Below are positions 54,006 to 61,966 of a stretch of DNA of 64,000 bases, piece by piece; the first letter of the stretch is position 1; each line of letters starts with the position of its first letter. Source of the stretch: Desulfuromonadales bacterium. Lineage in GTDB: Bacteria > Desulfobacterota > Desulfuromonadia > Desulfuromonadales > Geopsychrobacteraceae. The DNA lies in NCBI GenBank assembly GCA_019429255.1, contig JAHYIY010000003.1, positions 62,001 through 126,000 of the forward strand, read 5' to 3'. The translations under genes and the position numbers were made by a program. The notes below the pieces were generated by a model. It had not been told where the DNA came from. It ran no database searches and saw nothing but the letters and a program-made list of their open reading frames with translations.

Positions 54006-56227
54006 AAACCGATCTCCCGCAGGCGCCTGGCCATACCTTTAAGGGTCAGGCTGTTTAATACCACACAGACACTGGAAAGCGCCATGGCCAGACCAGCATA
54101 TTCCGGCTTCAGGTAAAGCCCGTAATGGGTATAAAAAATCCCGGCAGCCAGAGGGATAAATGAGAGATTGTAGAAAAATGCCCAGAACAGGTTTTGTTTG
54201 ATTTTTTTCAGTGTTTGCCGACCTAATTCCACCGCCCGGACGAGATCGAACAGGTCAGCGCTCATCAACACCAGATCGCCGGTTTCCCGCGCGACATCAG
54301 TTCCACTACCAATGGCAATGCCGATATCGGCCTGGGCCAACGCCGGGGCGTCATTAATACCGTCACCTACCATACCAACCAGCCGCCCCTGCTGTTGATA
54401 TTCTCTGACCAGTTCCAGTTTCTGATCGGGGGTGACTTCAGCGATCGCCCGGTCTGTGCCGAGCCGGGCTGCAACCTGCTCGACTACTGCGCGACGATCG
54501 CCACTGACTATTACCGTTTTGATGCCAAGTTGTTGCAGGTGCGCAACAACCATTGCAGCTGCGGGTCGAATTTGATCGGATAAAGCAATCACACCCTGCA
54601 ACTGCTTTTCAACTGCAACAAAAATTAATGATTTTTCAAGCAGCCCGGCTTGCTTGAGGCGCTCCTCAACCGGTGCGACAGCAATCTCGGCATCTTCCAT
54701 CAGCGCGCGGTTACCACAGATAACAAATTGACTGGCAACACGCCCGCGTACTCCTTGACCGCCGACCTCATCGAGGTTTTTCAGCTGTGAAGGAATGGTC
54801 AGCCCAGCGTTCTGTGCCTGGGTAACCACAGCCTGGGCAAGGGGGTGGTTACTTCCCTGCTCCAGTGCTGCGGCCAGAACCAGAATTTCTTCCGTTGGCA
54901 GCTCACCACAAGAAATGACCTGATCAACGCTGAAACCGCCACTGGTGAGGGTACCGGTTTTATCCAGCAACATGATATCGAGCTTGGAAATCGTCTCCAG
55001 TGCTGAAGCTTTTTTATACAGAATGCCGCGCTCAAGTCCGACAGCGCTGCCAACCATGATGGCCGTCGGGGTTGCCAAACCCAGAGCACAGGGGCAAGCA
55101 ATCACAACAACAGCGATGGCCATCTGGAAACCAGTGAGAAAGGGTGCGCTGACTACCAGATACCAGACAACAAAGGTTAACAGCGACAATACCACAACCA
55201 CCGGGACAAAGAAGCCGGATACGCGGTCGGCAAACCGTTGAATCGGGGCCTTGTCAGCCTGGGCATCTTCCACCAGACGAACAATTTTAGCCAGCACCGC
55301 ATCTTCACCAACATGGGTCGCACGAATCTGCAGCAATCCACTACGATTAATCGTTGCGCCAACGACCGTTGCCCCCGGCTCCTTGTGAACGGGAACCGCT
55401 TCACCGGTAATCATCGACTCATCAACAGCGGCCGTTCCTGCAACCACCTCGCCATCCACCGGAATGGTATCCCCGGGCCGCACCAAGAGCAGATCACCCG
55501 GCCTGACATGCTCTACCGGAATACTTTTTTCTTTACCATTGACCAGCAGAACAGCCGTATCTGCCTGCAGCTGCAGAAGTTTTATCAGAGCATCTCCTGC
55601 CCGTCCTTTAGCGCGAGATTCGAGCCATTTACCAAAACGGATAAAAAGAATCAGCATGACACTGGTTTCAAAAAAAACCGCAACCTCGTCACCCAGCAAG
55701 CCGAATAACGCCAGCATCGAATAACCATAGGCTGCGCTGATTCCCAGAGACACCAACACATCCATGTTGGCCGTACGATTTTTAAGAGCAGCCCAGGCAC
55801 TGCGATAAAACCCCAGCCCGGCGGTAAATTGCACAAGGGTCGCCAGCATACCGCCAATGATCAGCTCCAGCCGATACGGGATGGGGGTAAACATCATCAA
55901 CATGATGGGAATGCCGCCGGCAGCTGCGATCAGCACCATCAGCAAGTCTTTACGTGAGGCATCAACCCTGGATTCTTCCGTTTCAGCCAGGGTTCTGAAG
56001 CCCGCCTGCTCAACGGCGGCATAAATTTCATCCGGGCTGACAAGCTGCGCATCGAAGGTGACTTGAGCAAAATTGCCGGCCAGATTCACACTGACATGAT
56101 CAACCCCTGGCAAAGATGCCAGTTTTTTCTCAACCGTTGCGACACAGGACGTACAACTCATGCCACCTACAGAGAATCGTAATCGCTGCTGACCGGTTAC
56201 AGCAGAATCCGGATTTTTTACTGTCAT
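54002..56227 (-). CDS. copA: Copper-translocating P1B-type ATPase
   Basis: 741 residues. One N-terminal heavy-metal domain with GMSCTSC near 22-28, membrane helices, the metal-binding CPC in ACPCALGLATP, the phosphorylated aspartate in DKTGTLT, the SNHPLA (HP) motif and GDGINDAPALAQ. These define a copper(I) exporter. GGAGGACAGACA before ATG 56227 gives a good start. It heads a run of overlapping genes that otherwise concern nucleotides and cell wall, which is unusual company. No copper sensor gene is nearby. Confidence 0.93.
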   Translation of the reverse strand: MTVKNPDSAVTGQQRLRFSVGGMSCTSCVATVEKKLASLPGVDHVSVNLAGNFAQVTFDAQLVSPDEIYAAVEQAGFRTLAETEESRVDASRKDLLMVLIAAAGGIPIMLMMFTPIPYRLELIIGGMLATLVQFTAGLGFYRSAWAALKNRTANMDVLVSLGISAAYGYSMLALFGLLGDEVAVFFETSVMLILFIRFGKWLESRAKGRAGDALIKLLQLQADTAVLLVNGKEKSIPVEHVRPGDLLLVRPGDTIPVDGEVVAGTAAVDESMITGEAVPVHKEPGATVVGATINRSGLLQIRATHVGEDAVLAKIVRLVEDAQADKAPIQRFADRVSGFFVPVVVVLSLLTFVVWYLVVSAPFLTGFQMAIAVVVIACPCALGLATPTAIMVGSAVGLERGILYKKASALETISKLDIMLLDKTGTLTSGGFSVDQVISCGELPTEEILVLAAALEQGSNHPLAQAVVTQAQNAGLTIPSQLKNLDEVGGQGVRGRVASQFVICGNRALMEDAEIAVAPVEERLKQAGLLEKSLIFVAVEKQLQGVIALSDQIRPAAAMVVAHLQQLGIKTVIVSGDRRAVVEQVAARLGTDRAIAEVTPDQKLELVREYQQQGRLVGMVGDGINDAPALAQADIGIAIGSGTDVARETGDLVLMSADLFDLVRAVELGRQTLKKIKQNLFWAFFYNLSFIPLAAGIFYTHYGLYLKPEYAGLAMALSSVCVVLNSLTLKGMARRLREIGL

Positions 56228-56345
56228 TGTCTGTCCTCCAGGAATCCAGGGCCCTGCAATCAGGCAAATTCAGTGATAGGGCACAGGGCTTGGATGCGTC
56301 AACAAACCGAGGGGGGGAAAAGGGTAGATGATGGGTTGCCGGATG

Positions 56346-57656
56346 CTAACAGCGGATAACATCAATTGGCCCCTGAGCCAGCAACTCCAATCCTTCCAAC
56401 ATACCCCAGGCGGATGAATCAACAGCCACAACGCTCACACCCAGGGCAGAGCGTAACGCATCAATATGCATATCATCCAGAAAGCGCTCTTCATCCGCCT
56501 TTAACATGACATTGGGCAGCAGTAACGGCCGTCCCCTGATAATACCACGAAGCTGATTGACAAGATCAATGCCGGTGACCAGTCCGGCAACCGTAACATC
56601 AGGTCCAAAAAATTCGTTATCGATAGCCACTACCTCGATGTCAATTCCGGTGCGTAAAGCCAGACGGGCAGCAATGTCCTGCATCTGGCTTACAAATGAC
56701 CGTCCAGTAACAATAACGGCAGCGTCAAGATTAAGGGGTTCTGCTTCCAGCAGGACTTCTTCAGCTTCAACGCGAAATTGCGCCGTCAACCCGACCCCAT
56801 TTTCCAACTGCGGAAGATCTTCGTAGGCATCAAGTTCGGGTAGTGAGGTCGCGGCCAGTTGATACATCTCATCAGCGGCATAAACCAGTCGCGTTCTTAA
56901 TTTTTCCATAAATTTCCGCTGATAAGCATCAATCTGTTCAATACAATGAAGCGCTTCAGACTGATTTGGCACCCGCAGGGCAGGCAAATGCTGACGATAA
57001 CGGGTCAGGCCGACCGGCACCACAGCTATGGAAGCGACCTGCGGATATAAACCCGCCAAGGTATCGATAGTTTGTTGTAGTACGGTACCATCGTTGATAC
57101 CCGGGCACAGAACGATCTGACAATGCATCTGGATATCTGCTGCAGCCAGTCGTTCAAGCAATGGAACAATCGCCGGAACCTGACAGCCGAGCAGATGATT
57201 ACGTACCCGGGGGTCGGTCGCATGAACGGAAATATACAAGGGAGAAAGCTTTTCAGTGGTGATACGCTGCAGATCCGCTTCGCTGGTATTGGTCAGGGTA
57301 ATAAAAGAACCATACAGATAAGAGAAGCGGTAATCCTCGTCCTTGATGTAGAGGCTGCGGCGCAATCCTTTGGGGAGTTGATGGACAAAACAGAACAGGC
57401 ACTGGTTTCCACACTGGTGCGGCTCCGGGTGAGCCACTTCAAGGCCGATTTCTTCGTCCTCAAATTTCTCGCATTCAACAACCAGAATTTCACCCTGGCG
57501 AAACACCTCAATCACCAGATGGTCCGCTTGCAGAGCACGATAATAGTCGACCAGATCGTTCATCGGCAGGGTGTTGATAGTAACAAGCAAATCATCAGGA
57601 CAAAGACCAGCCTCATCGGCAAAGCTGCCGGGTTCAATTCGTTCTATTGCAATCAT
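56346..57656 (-). CDS. DUF512 radical-SAM-like protein with PDZ domain
   Basis: 436 residues. The first ~65 residues form a PDZ-like domain. A cysteine cluster CGNQCLFCFVHQLPKGLR near 82-99 gives the CxxxCxFC iron-sulphur motif, and the DUF512 part follows. Conserved in many anaerobes and cyanobacteria but biochemical function unknown. It lies 118 bases upstream of copA and 88 bases after hfq on the same strand. Confidence 0.88.
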   Translation of the reverse strand: MIAIERIEPGSFADEAGLCPDDLLVTINTLPMNDLVDYYRALQADHLVIEVFRQGEILVVECEKFEDEEIGLEVAHPEPHQCGNQCLFCFVHQLPKGLRRSLYIKDEDYRFSYLYGSFITLTNTSEADLQRITTEKLSPLYISVHATDPRVRNHLLGCQVPAIVPLLERLAAADIQMHCQIVLCPGINDGTVLQQTIDTLAGLYPQVASIAVVPVGLTRYRQHLPALRVPNQSEALHCIEQIDAYQRKFMEKLRTRLVYAADEMYQLAATSLPELDAYEDLPQLENGVGLTAQFRVEAEEVLLEAEPLNLDAAVIVTGRSFVSQMQDIAARLALRTGIDIEVVAIDNEFFGPDVTVAGLVTGIDLVNQLRGIIRGRPLLLPNVMLKADEERFLDDMHIDALRSALGVSVVAVDSSAWGMLEGLELLAQGPIDVIRC

Positions 57657-57744
57657 GCGGTCATCCCACTAACAGCAAAGGCGGCACCGCCGGCACCGCC
57701 CTTGTTAAAAAACTTAAAAAGTTAAGATTAATTTAACCTGGCCA

Positions 57745-57978
57745 TCAATCCCGCTCACCATGCAGACGGAAGGTACCATCGGACGAGGTCAGGGTGCAGA
57801 CAGCATGCTTGTAAATCAGTATATCCCCATCACTCTCCACCAGAATACAAAAGCTGTCAAAAGACTTGATATAGCCGGTCAGACGCTCACCAGACATCAA
57901 AATAATAACGACTTTTACGCGCTCCTTGCGGGCCTGATTAAGATACTGATCCTGAATATTAAATGGTGACCTGGCCAT
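57745..57978 (-). CDS. hfq: RNA chaperone Hfq
   Basis: 77 residues. The Sm1 region with LNQARKERVKVVIILMSGERL and the Sm2 core IYKHAVCTL (YKHA) match Hfq. It binds small RNAs and AU-rich mRNA as a hexamer. It lies 10 bases after miaA in the classic mutL-miaA-hfq order. Only a short acidic tail follows the Sm core, so the long unstructured tail of E. coli Hfq is missing. Confidence 0.95.
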   Translation of the reverse strand: MARSPFNIQDQYLNQARKERVKVVIILMSGERLTGYIKSFDSFCILVESDGDILIYKHAVCTLTSSDGTFRLHGERD

Positions 57979-57988
57979 ATCCGCTCCT

Positions 57989-58927
57989 TTAATGACTAAT
58001 CAAATGATCAATGTATTTCATCACTTTATCAGAGTTACAGGTGGAATCAACCCAAATAATATCAGGATCCTTACGAAACCAGGTTAATTGCTTTTTTGCA
58101 TATTGTCGGGTACGCAACTGAATTTCGGCACACAGCTGTTCGGCGTCGCATTCAGCTTCCAGATACCGCAGAACCTCGCGGTAACCCAGGGTTTGGAGGG
58201 CCTTAAGGTCCCTGCCGTAACGTGCAGCGAGCAACTTCACTTCGGCAACCAAACCCGCTTTGAGCATATCGCAGGTGCGCATATCAATACGCTGATAAAG
58301 TGTCTGGCGTGGATAAACGGGAGCCAGGGTTAATACGCGATAAGGGCTTTCGACAAAATTATGTTGCGCTTTGATGGCTGAAAACATCTGGCCGGTTAAC
58401 AGACAGACCTCAAGCGCCCGTACGGTACGAATCAGGTTGTTGGGGTGAATAACTGCCGCTGATTGCGGATCAAGCTGTTGCAGCTGGAGATGAAGAGTCC
58501 CGCTTCCCAGCTCCTCTTCCCGTTGATATAACCTGTGTCGCAACAGCGGATCAGCGGTGGGCAGCTCTGCTGCCAACCCCCCCAGCAAGGCCTTGATGTA
58601 AAGACCGGTTCCACCCACAACACAGGGCAGCTTGCCACGTTCAAAGATCTGGTTTATCAGCGGCCGCGCCAGATCGACAAATGCCGCTACCGAAAACTCC
58701 TGATCAGGATCAATCAGGTCAATCATATGATGGGGCACCTGCACCTGTTCAGCCTTGCTGGCCTTGGCCGTGCCGATGTCCATAAACCGGTAGACCTGGC
58801 GTGAATCAGCGGAGATAATCTCTAGGGGGAGAAGCTGTGCCAGCTCGATAGCCAGGGCGCTTTTGCCGGAACCGGTAGGTCCACAGATCACCAGCACCGG
58901 TATTTTATGTGACCTGGCGGCTTTCAT
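57989..58927 (-). CDS. miaA: tRNA dimethylallyltransferase
   Basis: 312 residues. Starts with a P-loop GPTGSGKS near 16-23, then ISADSRQVYRFMDIGTAK and GGTGLYIKAL, all typical of MiaA. It adds the isopentenyl group to adenosine 37 of tRNAs reading UNN codons. It overlaps mutL by four bases (ATGA) and hfq follows. Confidence 0.95.
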   Translation of the reverse strand: MKAARSHKIPVLVICGPTGSGKSALAIELAQLLPLEIISADSRQVYRFMDIGTAKASKAEQVQVPHHMIDLIDPDQEFSVAAFVDLARPLINQIFERGKLPCVVGGTGLYIKALLGGLAAELPTADPLLRHRLYQREEELGSGTLHLQLQQLDPQSAAVIHPNNLIRTVRALEVCLLTGQMFSAIKAQHNFVESPYRVLTLAPVYPRQTLYQRIDMRTCDMLKAGLVAEVKLLAARYGRDLKALQTLGYREVLRYLEAECDAEQLCAEIQLRTRQYAKKQLTWFRKDPDIIWVDSTCNSDKVMKYIDHLISH

Positions 58928-60771
58928 CCGTGGCGACGAAACAGACGTTCAATTTCATACAGTCTCATGCGCGCCAGCACCGGGCGTCCGTGGGGGCAAT
59001 GACCTTTGAAATCGATACGATCAAGATCAGCCAACAAGGCCTTGATCTCCTGATGATTCAACGCCTGGTTGGCACGGATAACGCGGTGGCAAGCCATTAA
59101 AATCAGAACATCATCAATCGATTCTGCCAGTTGCCCTTCACGGCCGATCCGTTCCAGCTCGAGGGCCACATCAGTGACAAGTGTTGCCACCGGTGCCGCA
59201 GCCAGCAGTGCCGGAAGGGCCTTCACGGCAAAAGCCTTACCGCCAAAAGGTTCAATCTCAAACCCCAGGCGTTCCAACTCTGCCAGATACTCTTCCAGTG
59301 CAGCGGCACTTTTGTAGTCAAGTTCAAACACTTCAGGAAACAACAACTGCTGCCGTTGTACACCGCCTTCCTGATAAGCTTTTTTCAGGCGTTCAAAACC
59401 AATCCGTTCGTGGGCAGCATGTTGATCGATCAGAACAAGGTCACTTTGGTCCTGGCACAGGATATAGGTCTGATGATAGTGCCCGAGAATATGCAGGTTT
59501 GAAAAAAACCCATCTGCTTTGCCGGTAGGCAAATCATCCTGTTGCATCTGTTCGAGCAGCGCAGTATCCGGATTTTTGAGGGCGACTTCGGTAACAGGAA
59601 GATCTGCGGTCATTTTACTAAAAGTAAATGAACGCGCCTCTTCCCTGACCAACGGTTCTGCCTCAGCTGGCGCGTTCCCCCCGGTGTGATGTTGAAGTGG
59701 CTGTTGTTGGCGCCAGGGGGGAAGTGAAGGCGCTGACGCAGGGTCACAGGTGCGCGGTTGTGTTATCCAGTCAGACGGCTTGAGGATCCGTTGCAGCGTA
59801 GCAGCGATAAAATCATGAACTATCCCCTGATCACGAAAACGCACCTCATGCTTGGTCGGATGGACATTGACATCGACGAGGGCTGGCTCGATGGCCAGAA
59901 ACAACGCCACCACCGGGTAGCGTCCCTTCATCAACAGATGACGGTAGCCATCCATGATCGCGTGTTGAACCACCCGGTCACGGATATATCTGCCATTGAT
60001 AAAGGTATAGATATGGCTGGTAGAAGAGCGATTGAGGTCGGGACGAGAAATCAGCCCTGTGATGCGTAGAGACTCGCTGCCGGCTTCATCAACGGGTAGC
60101 ATATCGCGCAACAAAGACCGCCCAAGCAAGGCCGCCAAGCGCTCCGCTAACCCCTTCTCATGGCGTAGATCAAGCATCAAGCGATCTTGATGAAGCAAGC
60201 GAAAACTGACGTCTGGTCGTGCCAGAGCCAACTTGGAAACAACGTCGGCAGCATGACCCAGTTCAGTCTGATCTTTACGTAAGAATTTTTTTCTGGCCGG
60301 CAGGTTAAAAAAAAGATTTCTCACTTCGATACTGGTACCAACGGGCAATCCCAGCTGGTCAACTTTTTTTATTTTCCCCCCCTCGATCTGGATATGGTGG
60401 CCCAAGCCATCAACATTATCGCAGGTCTTCAGATTCATGCGTGACACCGAGGCAATCGAAGCGAGGGCCTCGCCGCGGAAACCGAGGGTTTTTAACGCAA
60501 AAAGATCATCATCAGTGCTGATTTTACTGGTGGCATGGCGCTCAAAACACAGCAATGCGTCCTGACGGTTCATACCGCAGCCGTTGTCAGTGATTCTGAT
60601 CAGGGTTTTGCCACCCCCACCAAGTTCAATCAACACCTCTGTAGCTCCGGCATCCAGAGCATTTTCCAGCAACTCCTTGACCACTGATGAAGGTCGCTCC
60701 ACCACTTCGCCCGCGGCAATTTTGTTGCACAGTTCTTCGGGCAAAATTTGGATAGTAGGCTTATTGTTCAT
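58924..60771 (-). CDS. mutL: DNA mismatch repair protein MutL
   Basis: 615 residues. The GHKL ATPase domain has IAAGEVVERP, ENALDAGA, and DNGCGM, with FRGEALASIASVS later. The C-terminal dimer domain ends near FKGHCPHGRPV. It couples MutS recognition to repair. C-terminal metal motif DQHAAHERIGFERL is present; the endonuclease motif of MutL from species without MutH is DQHA(x)2E(x)4E. This fits endonuclease-active MutL. Start at ATG 60771; an earlier start to 60873 enters the hairpin region. Confidence 0.95.
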   Translation of the reverse strand: MNNKPTIQILPEELCNKIAAGEVVERPSSVVKELLENALDAGATEVLIELGGGGKTLIRITDNGCGMNRQDALLCFERHATSKISTDDDLFALKTLGFRGEALASIASVSRMNLKTCDNVDGLGHHIQIEGGKIKKVDQLGLPVGTSIEVRNLFFNLPARKKFLRKDQTELGHAADVVSKLALARPDVSFRLLHQDRLMLDLRHEKGLAERLAALLGRSLLRDMLPVDEAGSESLRITGLISRPDLNRSSTSHIYTFINGRYIRDRVVQHAIMDGYRHLLMKGRYPVVALFLAIEPALVDVNVHPTKHEVRFRDQGIVHDFIAATLQRILKPSDWITQPRTCDPASAPSLPPWRQQQPLQHHTGGNAPAEAEPLVREEARSFTFSKMTADLPVTEVALKNPDTALLEQMQQDDLPTGKADGFFSNLHILGHYHQTYILCQDQSDLVLIDQHAAHERIGFERLKKAYQEGGVQRQQLLFPEVFELDYKSAAALEEYLAELERLGFEIEPFGGKAFAVKALPALLAAAPVATLVTDVALELERIGREGQLAESIDDVLILMACHRVIRANQALNHQEIKALLADLDRIDFKGHCPHGRPVLARMRLYEIERLFRRHG

Positions 60772-60807
60772 ATGTTTCTCATCCAATCCGTTTAGCTCAA
60801 AATGACA

Positions 60808-60828
60808 ACGGCCGGATATACCGGCCGT
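60808..60828. repeat. Short perfect hairpin upstream of mutL
   Basis: ACGGCCGG and CCGGCCGT separated by ATATA. It lacks a T-run, so not a clear terminator. It lies 37 bases before mutL and near repeat R2-5. Confidence 0.5.
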
Positions 60829-60858
60829 CAGTGAATTGAATGTTGCAAAAAAACAACC

Positions 60859-61016
60859 GTAACTATTTAGCACTGTCCTTGCGCAGGGCCTTTGGCTCCT
60901 GTGGCAAGGGTGTTTGTCGTCATGGACGGCGACAACAAGCGGTCATGGATGACCCAACGGGAAACAATCGCGTCCCTTGTGTCATAGGATCCGAAGATCC
61001 GGCGCTGTAGAGTTAC
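60859..61016 (+). repeat. Dispersed foldback repeat R2, copy 5
   Basis: 158 bp from GTAACTATTTAGC to GAGTTAC. Same core hairpins as copy 4 with few differences; the last part has an extra GTGTCATAGG. Plus orientation. Lies between mutL and the AAA ATPase gene, 10 bases beyond that gene's stop. Confidence 0.8.
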
Positions 61017-61025
61017 AAACAACCG

Positions 61026-61928
61026 TTATATATTGTTCAGTCCATCGAAAACAATCTCAAGATCATCATTTTCAGGTGTTCGATCAAAGAGCTCCGTCGT
61101 TTTAAGCGGAGTCAGCATCTTCAGCCCTAAATCTTCGACAACACTGGTGATAATTCCTTCCGTTACTACTTTGCCATGACGCAGATAGGTCTCGAACAAG
61201 GCATTATCGCAGATCGTATTGATCAGTCTGGGCACTCCACCGGAATAACTCTGTATCAATGGCAGTGTTTCGGGCAAAAAAGGTGATTGACCACAGCCGG
61301 ACACCTCGAGACGAAAGGCCATATAGGCTGCTGTTTCTCGTGGATCGAAGGGAGTCAGCGTATATTTAAATGCCACCCGTTGGGCCAGCGGTTCATCCAG
61401 TTGCATGACCTCATCGAGAGCCGGCAAACCAAAAAAAATGATATTGAGCAGTTTTTTTCTGGGCAGCTCGAGGTTCAGCAGCCCACGAAATTCTTCCATC
61501 AGTTCACGCGTTTGCAACATCTGCGCTTCATCAATCAAGACAACCGCTTTGCGCCCTTCTTCTTCGATCCGGATCAAGCGGTCAAAGAGTTGCTTGAGCA
61601 TGGTGATTTGCCCGGATGCGGGGTTATCAACCCCCAGCTGTACACAAATACGCGACAACAGCCACTCGGGAGTGATATCTGAGTGGATAATAACCAACAG
61701 GGATGATTCGTAACGCTCAACCGGAAGGTTATCGAGCATCCGCCGCGCCAGGGTTGTTTTACCAGTACCGATGCCACCAACAAGAACCGCCAGCCCTTTG
61801 TCGGTATCAACTGAATATTTCAATCGCTGCAGTGCACGGCGGTGTTGCTCGCAATCAAAATAAAACTTGTCGTTAGGAGCGTTGGAAAAGGGTTCCCGTT
61901 CGAAATTAAAATATTCTGTGTAACCCAT
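61026..61928 (-). CDS. ExeA/GspA-like AAA+ ATPase
   Basis: 300 residues. Walker A GGIGTGKTT near 51-59 and Walker B VVLIDEAQ near 128-135 mark an AAA ATPase of the ExeA/MshM group. The opening YTEYFNFEREPFSNAPN is typical of that group. These ATPases help pass secretin or pilus parts through the cell wall, or act in mobile elements as target selectors; here the setting with a TPR protein points to the first. The peptidoglycan-binding tail of ExeA is missing. Confidence 0.85.
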   Translation of the reverse strand: MGYTEYFNFEREPFSNAPNDKFYFDCEQHRRALQRLKYSVDTDKGLAVLVGGIGTGKTTLARRMLDNLPVERYESSLLVIIHSDITPEWLLSRICVQLGVDNPASGQITMLKQLFDRLIRIEEEGRKAVVLIDEAQMLQTRELMEEFRGLLNLELPRKKLLNIIFFGLPALDEVMQLDEPLAQRVAFKYTLTPFDPRETAAYMAFRLEVSGCGQSPFLPETLPLIQSYSGGVPRLINTICDNALFETYLRHGKVVTEGIITSVVEDLGLKMLTPLKTTELFDRTPENDDLEIVFDGLNNI

Positions 61929-61966
61929 GAAACCCCCATGGCATGATTCATTTGAGCAACAACTAC

